Of a stretch of 64,000 nucleotides of DNA, positions 35,101 to 45,980 are shown in pieces. The position numbers were made by a program, and so were the translations under genes. Each line of letters starts with the position of its first letter. The stretch's first letter is position 1. Source of the DNA: Dimorphilus gyrociliatus (taxonomy: Eukaryota > Annelida > Polychaeta > Dinophilidae). A model generated the notes under the pieces. It was not told where the DNA came from and ran no database searches. It saw only the letters and a program-made list of their open reading frames with translations. Location: the NCBI GenBank assembly GCA_904063045.1, contig CAJFCJ010000005.1:3873689-3937688 (forward strand), given 5' to 3'.

Positions 35101-38100
35101 ATACTGTATATACATACTGTATATACGGTATACTGTATATATATATATACTATAAAGATAGAAAATATAGAAATGGATAGGTTTTATTCCTACTTTATCT
35201 TATTATCTTCCAATAAGGTTTTAGTCAGATTTTTCTATTAATGTCTTTATACGAATTTTTCTCGTCGACAGGCTTTGCATTTGAGTATGCTGTCACACAA
35301 ATATTCGTGGATTCTACCGATTTTTGTAAGTATTGAGAGACATATGCTAAATATAGTATCGTTAGCGTATGTAATTATAGCAATTTCTACTCCCCTGATA
35401 CTCATTCCAGAACGTTCTCCTTCTCGCATCTTTGATCATCCGTGTTCCGCTCTAATTTATTCTTTATTATAAGTAATTACATACCTTTTATATTTAACCT
35501 TAGAAATTATCGAAGTATTAACAATAAATCTCGTTTAAGGGTTATATTTACGGAAATTACCAAACATATTTCAACAGACCGATTTCCCCCAAGGGTAAAC
35601 GATTGGAGCGATTAATTTAAAATTATCCCTATTCACCCTTTTAACTAATTCATTGTGCTTTCTTTTTTATATTATTACTAATTAATAATTAACTTTTAAA
35701 GTATATCTAATTAAGAAAATTAATTTTTTTCCTCCTCATCAGGATCATTCTAAGCTTAAACTGGCGAAAATTGTTGATACACAAGTCAACCTAACAACTT
35801 TTCAGCTAATAAGCCGAACCGACACGGCAAACTACGATCCGTTGCAGTTCGCGACGGTCTACGACAGTTTGCAATTACTTTCAGACGTTTCGCTCAAGGT
35901 TCTCAGCGGTGAAAGAGTTTGTAAATGGAAAATGCAGTTTCTTGACAGTTTGTTTTTATTTTGATTTTAACCTGATCGTCTTACTCGTATGTCTTGTCTT
36001 TTAATCCGATTATTGGAATTTTATGTTCCGCTCTATAAAATACTAACAGAAGCAAATTTACTCCATCCTCCCACCCTCTACGCCCCTTTTTTAATTTTTT
36101 TTTATCTTTTATTGATTTTTTTCTATAGCTATCGTTCGACCCTGTGAGGCATACCCCCCTCCCTCCTGTTTACTCTCTCCCGCTCATGTGTGTCAAACTC
36201 CTCACCGCTCGCCCCCATGCTCCCTCCCCCTGCCGTCAATCTGCACGCCTCCTTTCTCTATTTAGTGTTACAAACCTTTTTGTCTACTTCATTTATTTGT
36301 AGTTGTTTAAACAAGATAGTCTATTTGATAGAAATCAAGCCGACAGATGGTGCTACCGGTCCCATGTCTTTCGACTCGCAGGGAAGGAGGAGAGTGTATA
36401 ATTTGGACGTTCTAGCTTTAGATGATAGATCGAGAACAACGTCTAAATTAACAAAGATAGGAGTTTGGAAGAGAAATCGACGAGAAAAGACTCTAAAGTT
36501 AAGGAAGCTTAATAGGGGATCAGACAATGTCAAGCATAAATTAGGTCAAAGGACAATAAGCGTCGCTGTTTTTCCGGTAAATAGAGAGAGCAAACATTAC
36601 TGAAATATTATTGATCTTTCGTTTTTTTTTTTTAAAATACCAATTTAATTTCCTGAAAGGAACCACCTTTCATCGAAGAAGTAACAAATGGGGGTAAAAC
36701 ACGGTTCCAAGGTTACCTAATTGACCTGATGGATGAACTAGGAAAAGAGTTAGGCTTTGATTACATTCCAAGAAGGGTCCAACCCCTGGGATCTAGTAGT
36801 GTTGAAGATAGATTAACGGAGGAGATAGCGAACGGGGTACTGTATTCTCAGGTTGAGATATAAGCTAAGCTAATAGGATTATCTTGTAGAATGCCGTCTT
36901 CGCCCTATATCCTTTCGTGGAGAATACATCTCCGCTTACGGACGAGAGCATTCCTTATATGTTCTTTGGTATATCAGCTTTGTTGAGAAAGAAATTTCCT
37001 AGTCCTGGTATTCTACACCTGATTAAACCTTTAACAGCGGCCGCCTGGTGCCTACTAGTCGCAATTGCGGCCGTATTTAGCATCGGCCTATATTTCGTTG
37101 ATAGGTTTACACCAAAACAAAGTGATGGAGTTAAGAGATTGACTGCCCTGGACGCCATCTGGTTTGTTTTTTCCTGGATGATTATTGTTGGCACTTCGCA
37201 AACCTCAACAAAAAGTATGGGCTCTCGGATCCTCTCAGCTTGTCTATGGATATTTACTTTGTCACTCTTCAGTGCATATGTAGCTTCGTTAGTAACAGCT
37301 ATGATGGCAGATCGGCCCCTCCCACTTCCTTCTTCAATGGCTGAACTTGCAGCCTCAGATTCCTATAAGGTTGGATTTGTTCAAGGGTCAGCCCTATCGT
37401 ATATTTTACAAAGGTCCGAATTGGCTCACATGAAAACATTAGGTAGAAGATTAATTCGCTTTCGCAATAAAAAAGCAGCATTAGACAAAATTGCTACGGA
37501 CGATTTTGCCTTTATCGGAGAATCTCCATCCATACAGCATTTGACACGCTTAGATTGTTCACTTGTAGAGATACGGAGTAATTTTTATGATAAGTCTTAT
37601 GTAATTCCCATGGTAAAAGGTGCACAATTTAAAAATGACGTTGATAAAGTAATTAAGCGTTTATGGAGTGAAGGTAAACTTCAAGAACTGTACGAACGTT
37701 GGTGGTCCCCGTTAATCTGCGGCGGTAAATCCGAAATTAATCATTGGCAACTTGGTGCTAAAGAAATAGCTAGTGGTTTGGGTCTATTAAGTGCTGGTAT
37801 GGTTCTAGCCGCTTCTACGACCTTTGCCAGATTCTACTTGGAAAAGAATAAAAGAAACACCAAGAAAAGCCTCAAAAGAGTATGAGATTTTTAAAAATAC
37901 TTTAATATTCTGTTTCTCTTCTGCATATTTTATTGTTAATCATCTTCTCTTTTCCTTCCTCAGCGCAAACCGGATAAGAGCCCATCCTCTAAGCCTTTAT
38001 GTGCCGCAGATGGAGCTCCAAGCGCCAACAGCTCCAGATTCCAATTATCCGATCAAGATAAATCGCCAACTACAGAATTTCTGTCAACCTCTTCGTCGCC

Positions 38101-38212
38101 TGCAAAACTGCCATCTATCGGAATATCAAGTTTGAAAACGGTATCTAAAACAGTGAATAAGTCTGTTTCAACGCTTCCGAATGCTAACACGAAACATACA
38201 AGTATTTTTTAA
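32173..38212 (+). CDS. Divergent ionotropic glutamate receptor with full domain set (11 exons)
   Basis: Exons: 32173-32257, 33405-33560, 34120-34253, 34332-34449, 34820-34998, 35272-35325, 35743-35908, 36332-36576, 36660-36836, 36890-37879, 37964-38212; 2553 bases in frame, 850 residues. A signal peptide is followed by an amino-terminal domain (about 28-370, with GGYDALIGPYSYVNA and GPMSFDSQGRR), S1 (about 372-455), M1, a pore loop, M3, S2 (about 580-715), M4 and a Ser/Thr-rich tail ending TSIF, which fits a class I PDZ ligand. Oddities: in S1 the usual PLT...R ligand motif is replaced (FALYPFVENT), with Thr where the glutamate-binding Arg should be; the S2 Glu (GESPS) is kept; the Q/R/N pore position is Ile (SWMIIVG); and the SYTANLAA gate is degenerate (SAYVASLVTAMM). 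The 35908/36332 join was chosen by phase. Likely a non-classical ligand or an auxiliary subunit. Confidence 0.9.
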
Positions 38213-39536
38213 AAAGAATCAAAGAAAAAGAAGAACAAAAAGGGAATAAGACATTAACTAATATTAGAATTTGTCTCTTCTTTTGTTTTTTTTATCATTA
38301 AGTATAATCAGTTTGTTTGTTTTTCTTGTTTTCTAATTACCATATTGGTTTTCATTCTCCAGATGAAACATGCAGACAAATAGGTTATAAAACTTGTTGA
38401 TAGTTAAAGAGCTTTTTGCAGAGAGGTAGTGAAAAACTAAGAGAAAGAATGGAATCAGGGAGGAGAGGGAAGAGAGAGAGAAAGAGAGAGTAGGTAAAAG
38501 TTGATGAGTGGATAGAAAAAGATGAAATTTAAAAAATAAAACATTATTACGTAATAAGGAAATTATATGCTTTGTTAGCTGTTACCAGATTATGCACGTA
38601 AGACTTTTAAAAAAACAACCAAAAACTGTATACCTTTATAACTAACTATATTTACATATGGAACAAGCAATACATAGATATATACTGTATATATTTCAAT
38701 GTATAACAATTATACACCAATATAGAATGTATCTTGCATTCATATATATAAATATACGGTTTTCATTAAATTATTAAATAAAACCACACAAGAAAAGTGA
38801 ACTAAAGTACTTGGTTGTTGAATGGAATTTCTTAAATATCTATTACAAATAAACATGTAGTTTAACAACTTTCCAGTTTTTATTCATTTCAATATTAAAT
38901 AGAAATCATTGCATAAATGCAAAATTTATTGGTTAAACTTGAATTAAATTTCTCGAATAGGTTCTTTTTTTTATTCAAGCACAGAAAATACTATAGACTG
39001 TCAAAGGCTTTTTAAGATTGTAGAAATAACTTAGCAAGGTCGTCTTCATGTACTCCTATTGAAGTTTGAAGGATTTTTTGGGAAATTAGTCATAAAATGT
39101 GAGCACTATTGATTATATTCAATACTATGTGCTTAATAAATATATATATATATATATAAATTTATACAGTATATATACGACACACTGTCTACAATTGAAA
39201 TTATTCACGCTCTGGCCTAACTCTTCAACTGGTTTCTATTATGAATCTTACGGACCTAATGTAATAATTGAGAAATAATCGATGTCGTCTCTTAGCTATT
39301 ATTTACTTAAAAACTGATTATATTATAATCTCCTTTCTTCTATCTATTTACCTTTCATTCTCCTTTGTCCAGTCAAAAATTTGCTTTATATAAAATTCCA
39401 TTACCCGTTTCCTTTTATTTATGAAAGAATTTTGTCATGATTTCATGGGAAAAACACTTAAAAGTGTCAATATAATTATAATCATTTAAATAAAATTCAT
39501 AAATTATACATTTAATTGATCGAGTCTGTAAGTGTA
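38213..39536. other. AT-rich spacer between convergent genes
   Basis: Holds 3' ends of the iGluR and kringle genes, with TA repeats near 38680 and 39145. No exon seen. Confidence 0.6.
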
Positions 39537-41596
39537 TTATATTTGTTTATAGGCCTCCCACAGATCATTTCCAACCCAAAATTTGTTGTGTTTTAACCCC
39601 AAAGCCGACATAGCTGTTGGAGCTAAATCGCCATTACTTATTGGTAATGTGAATTTTGCGTCTTTTCTTACACCAGGTCCTTTTATTAGTAACGGTATCC
39701 TTTGAACTTCATCTAACATTTGACCGTGACCATAAAATATACCTGAATGGTCTGATGTAAGAATGACTAGAGTTTCTTCTTCCTTTTCCTCCTCATCGAT
39801 TGTATCTAATATTTTTCCAATTATTCTGTCAATGTTATCAATGGCCTTTAAATATTCCTCGCCGCACCAACCACTTGTGTGCCCTGTCACGTCTATACTA
39901 TCAAAATAGAAAAATGTCAAAGATTTTTCAGTTGAGTCAAAAACGTTTTTCAAGTAAGCTGTTCCATTTCCCACAACCCATTCGTCAAGCGCATAAACGC
40001 TTGCACCACTCATTCTCATTTCTTTGTCTAGAGTTCCGGGTGCGCCATAACTGGCGTGAAACCTAAGAAAAGGCCATGAGTAAAAAAAAGCTGTTCTTAT
40101 TGTGACGTCAGAACTTTTAGCCTGCGAAAACATAGTTGGTAGGTGGAAATTTTTCCCTGAAGTCGGTGATATATTTTCTGTATAGCCTCTATATGGAGGC
40201 TTCCACCCATTATCATGTATACCAGAGGCATCGGAATCCATGGAACATAATATATTTGTCCAAGAAGGACCAGATACTGTATGTAAAACTGTTCTTGCTT
40301 GATTATTTGCCGAAGTGCCAAGTTTTTCCATTCTAAGCAGATTTGGGACACCTCCGCTAGCTTCTTTATAGCAGTCGTAATGTAATCCGTCAACTCCAAT
40401 TATAACGACATGTTTTGCTTCTTCAACGGTCTTGCTACTATCGGAGCATTTGGGAATATCACAAAATTCAATTAAGATGTTCGAATCTTTCTGAACAAGG
40501 CAAAATGGTCCTTCCGACATACCGGCAGGGTTTCGGCAATAGTTTGATGCTTCTTCGAGACTAGAATCCGGAAATCGATTAATATCTCTATAGATTGGAT
40601 TTTGAACTGAGTCCCATCTTAAACAACTACCACCCGAAGAACTGATCGATATATTCCCCATATAATCTCTTCCATTATCCGAGGTTTTGCAAGAATTTTC
40701 GCACCTATCTAATTCACAATAATCCCATTCTAGTTCCTCTGATAAAACGTAACACCAAGGTCGGTCCTTGGAATCAGCAGGATTACGGCAATAATTGGAA
40801 GCGTCGGATAAAGTTGCGTCAGGGAAATAAGATGAATTATAAAAAGAGTGTGAATGAGGGGCCTGCTTATCCCATCTTTGGCATCTATAGCCAGATTCGG
40901 TTAGACTGGTTGTTCCAACATACGTTTCACCGTCACCATTATAGCAAGTGGATTCTAATGCAATCAATTAAAAAGAGAAAACTATCAATAAAGTACTGAC
41001 AATCTATAAACATTATGAAGGATATACTATATACATAAATATTACTTTTACAGAATGGAACATCGCAGTATTCCCAAGATGTATCGTCGACGAAGCACCA
41101 GGGACCAAATGGCTTTCTATCAGGATTTCGGCAATATTCCCCATTTCGACATTCCTTACCAGTTCTCGTCCTTCGGAGTGAACCTTTGTATCCTAAAGCC
41201 ACCTCGTCAAATTTGCATTCAGCAAAATCGTGACATTTTTCAACGTTGCAGAATTCCCATTCGCTTCGATTATTTGGATTAGTATAACACCATAGACCTT
41301 GTGATTTCTCATCAGGATTACGGCAGTTATTACCGATCTCTTCCCAACTATTATCAGGAAAGGCTTTCCATTGGCTTTCATTTAACAATAGTCTCCATTC
41401 GACACATGCCTGACCGGAAGCTGTTACATTCTTAAAACCTCTGTAATCCCTGCCCTCTTCCTCAATTCGACATTCTATTTCCATGAAGGAAGTTATAAAG
41501 AAATAAGGATGTATTTTAAGTGGTACCTGGAATATTTGCGACACAACAGCTAATGATGACCAGGCCTAGCAAAATATTTTGCAGTATTAAGTTCAT
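39537..41596 (-). CDS. Secreted protein: four kringles fused to an alkaline-phosphatase-superfamily phosphodiesterase (3 exons)
   Basis: Exons on the minus strand: 41596-41527, 41474-41046, 40954-39537; 1917 bases, 638 residues. A signal peptide (MNLILQNILLGLVIISCCVA) is followed by kringles at about 25-105, 108-165, 170-251 and 255-336, each with six Cys and the NYCRNP or CRNPD type core. Kringle 2 is short, lacking the middle segment. From about 347 to the end is a phosphodiesterase/sulfatase-type metalloenzyme domain. Its metal ligands are visible: HVVIIGVDGL (Asp), FDSIDVTGH (Asp, His), LTSDHS (Asp, His) and GHG (His). The nucleophile is a Ser or Thr within SGPSWTN. All catalytic positions appear intact. 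Known: kringles bind lysine-rich or other extracellular ligands, and this enzyme superfamily hydrolyses phosphate or sulfate esters. Substrate unknown. Inference: kringles target an extracellular hydrolase. A TATA box lies about 50 bases upstream. Confidence 0.92.
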
Positions 41597-41646
41597 TTTT
41601 GTATTGAATATAATCTAAATGTGAGAATATGATAGAAATACGTCTA

Positions 41647-41654
41647 CTTTTATA
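41647..41654 (-). promoter_or_regulatory. TATA box of the kringle-phosphodiesterase gene
   Basis: TATAAAAG on the minus strand, about 50 bases before the start codon. This fits a short 5' untranslated region, as at the iGluR and neuropeptide genes. Confidence 0.5.
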
Positions 41655-42560
41655 CTCTTAGAACATGATTTAAAAAATATATAGGTAATTATTGGCCATC
41701 GTGGAAAATGGCAGTTGCAACACTACACAGACAATACCAAAACACGCATTGTTCATATAATATCCGTAAATATATCTTTATATAATTAATAACAAGACAC
41801 TTTGCCCTCAATTCTTATAGGAGATTTCCTCTCTTTCAAGGGAACAAAAAACATGAAAAATTAATATGGGAAGGGAAGGGAAGATGTGGCCAAAATAATA
41901 GATATAACAACTCATTTCATATAAAAACTAAGAATTTAGTATAAAACAAAGAAAGCTCTTCTAAGAAAAGAGTCCAATAAATAAAAAAATGTCTTTTTTT
42001 ATCCTTCTCAGCAATGATATCCTCGTGAAGTCACGTATGGTCCACTTGAATATTTTTAAAGATAAACCGCTCTGCTTTTCTTTTCTTATCTTATTGTACA
42101 GTATATAGTATAAATATGCAATATATATATATATATATATATGTGTATATATAGAGACGTAGAAAAAATCTACTGTATTTACTTCATAAGCGCCTTAATT
42201 TTCAATATCTCGACGGAAATGTAATTGATAATTAAACAGGGGAAAAAAAGCTGTAGCGAGTGAAAAAACACAAGTTATTTTTATATTTATCTTATTCTTT
42301 GACTTAGATATTTATTGAACAAAAAGTTTTAATGTAGAAATAAATAGCTATTTTCGGATAAATCAATTATCTTTTCATATTTGACTAGTTATAGACAAAA
42401 TAAAAACAATTAGCATAAAGAAACATGTTCATTCAATATGTTCCATTGTTTCTTTAGTACTATCATTGTTCATTGAACTGCAGAAAAAAATGTAGATTCC
42501 AATTGAATATCTACATTTTGAAATCAGAAAAAAATTGCAGATTTATGAAAATAACTGTTT
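41655..42560. other. AT-rich spacer
   Basis: Contains a TA repeat at 42120-42142. No coding signal seen. Confidence 0.6.
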
Positions 42561-43337
42561 TCACATATTTGATAAATAGTTAACTGATGTTTGAGCCATG
42601 CTGTACATTGAATGTTGAAGACTATAGGCAAAGAGAATTCCCCTGTCATTTACAAGGTGTCTATAGTACAAATCTCTATAATTGCTTGTTGTGAACATAA
42701 GGCGTTGACCAAAGGCCAATAGCGGAGATAGAAAGGAAAAGCCATTCTGAGAGAAAAAGTGCTGCAATGCTGCTGATCCATTTTGTGAATCTTCTAGTAC
42801 GAGGATACCACCATCATTTAACAGACATACGGCTTCTTGAAGTCTCTTAACATTTGTTGGAATATCTCCTTCCGTTCCCATAATAATTAATCTGGATCGA
42901 GGAAGGTAATTCTTTTCGAAGTCTTCGGAAGTTAGAACATCTGCTTCCAAAGAAATAGCAGATTCATTTTTGTAATGTTTATTGGGAGAACTATGAGCAT
43001 AAATCAGCGGCTCGCCAGGATAAGCGGCTGTATTAATTAGTGCTGCATAATTCGGATTGCTCACTTGGATATGAGCCAAAGTTCCTCTCACTGAAAATTC
43101 ATCTTGTATCTTTGACAATCTTCTCAAGAGGGATGAATCGAGCGGATGAACTCTACCAGGTAAATAATCAAAATTTTTCTCCTCAATCAATTCGTTAGCT
43201 TCTGTTTTATCCTTTTTTAACTGTCGTGGACAGTGTACTTTACTACAGAAGTGTAAACTTTGAACATGTCCAGAATTGCACCACTCTGAAGAAAAAAGTT
43301 GAAAAACGTTGAAGAGAATTATAATTTTGAAACTCAT
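42561..43337 (-). CDS. Secreted single-exon protein with methyltransferase-like fold
   Basis: A 258-residue open frame from MSFKIIILF; an ATG nine codons upstream is in frame, but the nearer one gives a proper signal peptide. The mature N-terminus has three Cys (WCNSGHV, HFC, VHC). The C-terminal half reads like the second part of a class I methyltransferase Rossmann fold: strand-like SRLIIMGTEGD, then a helix, GGILVLED, and a final hydrophobic hairpin. I do not see the glycine-rich motif I that binds S-adenosylmethionine, so enzyme activity is doubtful. It lies 1 kb upstream of the kringle gene on the same strand, and both products are secreted. The fold assignment is inference from pattern only; the family is not recognised. 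Confidence 0.7.
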   Translation of the reverse strand: MSFKIIILFNVFQLFSSEWCNSGHVQSLHFCSKVHCPRQLKKDKTEANELIEEKNFDYLPGRVHPLDSSLLRRLSKIQDEFSVRGTLAHIQVSNPNYAALINTAAYPGEPLIYAHSSPNKHYKNESAISLEADVLTSEDFEKNYLPRSRLIIMGTEGDIPTNVKRLQEAVCLLNDGGILVLEDSQNGSAALQHFFSQNGFSFLSPLLAFGQRLMFTTSNYRDLYYRHLVNDRGILFAYSLQHSMYSMAQTSVNYLSNM

Positions 43338-43364
43338 TGCTTTAGTGTCAAGTGCAGAATTCAC

Positions 43365-44101
43365 ATTGGCTATAAGTGAATAGAGATATTACTTTAAACT
43401 TTTACTACTTATGAACCTATAAGGCCGATTAGGAAATGCAAACAGTAGACCATTGTAATGCAAAGTAGTTTATTTTTAGTTAACTATATATACAGCTGAG
43501 CATAGCTCAGTCTCACCAAAAACTTGAATGGGGTGCGGTAAAGATTGAACTCGGTGTAAATAAACTTCGCAATTATTAGAATTTTCCGTAAAAAATATCA
43601 ATATTCAATAGAATTCTTCGCATATAATCGGTCAATTCGCTTCGACAACAAAATTCTTTCAAGTTGTTAACACTGTAGCTATGTGAAGTAATAATTAACA
43701 GTAATAGAGGCGATAGCAATTTTTTGTCCGTTTAGACCCTAGCTCCCCACTCCCCTCTCTATAGCCTTTGTTTTTATGTCTGTTCTCATTTAAGGCTCTA
43801 TAATTTGAAAAGATTAAAAATCAAAGAATATTAATTTTTTCCTTTCAATCTCTTCTCTCTTTCTATTAAATTTTGCCCTGTTTTTAAGTCATAAATAACA
43901 AATTTTAATCATTTTTCCTAATACCTGACATAAATCATCGATATGTTGTATTATCTGTCTTTTTATTAGTGGCTTCCCTCATTCTTCTTTGGTAAAAAGA
44001 GAAATAAAAAAAAGTAAAGATAATAGTGAAAAATATAAATAAGAATTTTTCCCATCCCCGTAAACTTCTCTGAAGACTGCCTATCTTATTAATTACAAAA
44101 G
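43365..44101. other. Spacer upstream of divergent secreted-protein and neuropeptide genes
   Basis: A shared upstream region between the minus-strand secreted protein and the plus-strand neuropeptide. AT-rich, with no exon seen. Confidence 0.55.
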
Positions 44102-44139
44102 TGACGTCACAACATACATTAAGAGAATATATATAAATA
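44102..44139 (+). promoter_or_regulatory. CRE plus TATA core promoter of the neuropeptide gene
   Basis: TGACGTCA (44102-44109, followed by CAAC) and a TATAAATA box (44132-44139), with the start codon at 44198. Order and spacing resemble the iGluR promoter at 32074. Confidence 0.5.
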
Positions 44140-44197
44140 TATGTAAATTGGCGTGTAAGTCTAAAGGCTTGTTTGTTTCACTGAAGTAAGAGAAAGA

Positions 44198-45270
44198 ATG
44201 GAGTCGTTTCAACGAAGGTAAGATTTTTAATTTCTTTTTTTTTCCGTATAGTTTAATTCTTTCGTTTCATAATTACTTTTCTACTTTTGTCAAAAGAGAA
44301 AAGTAATGAGAGTAAGGCGCGCCAAGTTTTTCAAAGATAAATTTACAGTATATATATATATATATATATATTTCTTTAAGGTTTATATTAAACATAACAC
44401 AGAATTAAATAAAATTGCATACACTACTTTTATATTTACTCTTAATATTAAAAAGAAGAAGAAGAAGTAAAAGAAGATGAAGAAGAGTGTATAATATACT
44501 TATTTCTACTTTTAATAGTTGAAAATAATTGTTCTTCTGTTTTTTTAATAGAAAATTCCAAGGGTTAACGTAATAAAAGCAATGTTGTCTTTATCCAAAA
44601 ATTTATTAGACAGTAGCAGGTGGTAGAAATGTCTGAGAGCGGAAGTTTGCCTAATCCGATTGCAACGTCAACAAGAAACGTTCAAAGATTCTAGTAGTTA
44701 GATCCACTTTGTTTATAATTAATTTCTATTTTTCTAAACAAATGTTAAATATACATTGGGTATATATATACTGTATATATGTATATACAGGTAATTATAG
44801 AGATATTAATAAAGGCGATTATATACTAATTCATTAATTAATTATCCTATTACCTAGTACATAGTTTAATTTTATAACTACTTTTCTTTGTATTTAGTCT
44901 ATTTTTTACCATCTTCTTAATACTTTTGTTAGAATAAGAAATAACAATCTTTCCATTGAATAACGTGATCTAATGAAAAAAATTATTTTCCAGGATGTTA
45001 CTCAATGTAATCCTCTTGATCCTTTTGACAAACTGCGTCACTAAGGGGGAAAAGAGGCAACCTCACCTATCGGTTGACGCCCACTTACAATCAATAGCCG
45101 ATATGCTGGGAAATCCAAGAAAGGTAGAAGAAACTAATGGTATGAAGGCCTGGCTTAACAGATTAGGTAAACGTTGGATCAATACACCCCAGTTAAACCG
45201 TAATGAGGACGGTTTTGAAGGATTTAATGAGCAATTCAAGAAAAGAAAACTTCTACAAGATGTGTATTGA
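44198..45270 (+). CDS. Neuropeptide/peptide hormone precursor (2 exons)
   Basis: Exon 1 is 44198-44217, MESFQR plus two bases of the next Arg codon, with donor GTAAGA. Exon 2 (44994-45270) continues in frame as R and then MLLNVILLILLTNCVTKG, a signal peptide. The internal ATG at 44995 could also start translation. Cleavage at EKR would release a 36-residue peptide with N-terminal Gln (possible pyroglutamate) and a C-terminal amide, because the end reads WLNRLGKR. An internal RK could split it. A 29-residue C-terminal peptide with KKRK follows. Length, helicity and amidation suit a secretin-receptor-class ligand. The segment IADMLGNPRKV faintly resembles the core of pigment-dispersing factor (INSLLGLPKV), but that is a weak visual match. 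The promoter carries CRE and TATA. Precursor status is well supported; family is not. Confidence 0.78.
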
Positions 45271-45980
45271 CATTACCATTATTTATCATAACTTCTCATT
45301 TAATATTCAACTAAAGAAAATTAATTAATGAAAACAAATACATTATTACTAATCTTTAAATATCAAGTATGAATAAATTTATTCACTAATTAAGATATAT
45401 CTTAAAAGGAGGAAAACAAATAGAAAAGGCAAATTGGCAAACAGGGAAAATAGTCGAAGAAGATAGGAACACCGGGATAGAGAGAGAGGGAGGGGAGGAG
45501 ATGTGGCGGGAGGGGGGTGGGGCAGAGAGAGAGAGAGAGAGAGAGAGAGAAACTTTAACAAAAAGTAAAGAGGAAAAAAGAAGAAAGAATTGAAAAATTA
45601 TGAAAATGAAAAATCGCTTTGAATTCATATTCTTTTCATTTTTTTTGCTTTTTTTTGCAACTGACTGTGTTTCTTGCTACCTTTTTTTAAAATGACTCAA
45701 TATTCAGCATTGAAGAGATAGACAGTAGCAGCCTTTCATAACTTGTTATATCTTCTTATTTTATTTAAAAATAGAAATCTATTTATATATGTATATATAA
45801 AGTAATTCAAATGCTGTAAAATCTTCATTCCTATTCAGAATCTTGCTCTCTCCGCTCCTCTCTGTCTCTCTCTTTCTCTCTCTTTTGTAATAATAATTCA
45901 ACACAACGAACTTTTAAATACAAGTTTACCTCTTAAGACAATGAACAACTATCTATACAGCTTATATACAGCATATTACA
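45271..45980. other. Spacer between convergent neuropeptide and iGluR-like genes
   Basis: Contains a GA-rich tract (about 45475-45550, core 45523-45550) and CT-rich sequence near 45845-45885. No exon seen. Confidence 0.6.
45523..45550. repeat. GA microsatellite
   Basis: About 28 bases of GA repeat. Its minus strand gives a false Ser/Leu-rich frame. Confidence 0.9.

Noticed and set aside
36190-36331. N-terminal extension of the open frame at 36190 as iGluR coding sequence
   Set aside because: It is Pro/Cys-rich and pyrimidine-driven. The iGluR frame becomes family-like only after the acceptor at 36331, and the phase fits the donor at 35909.
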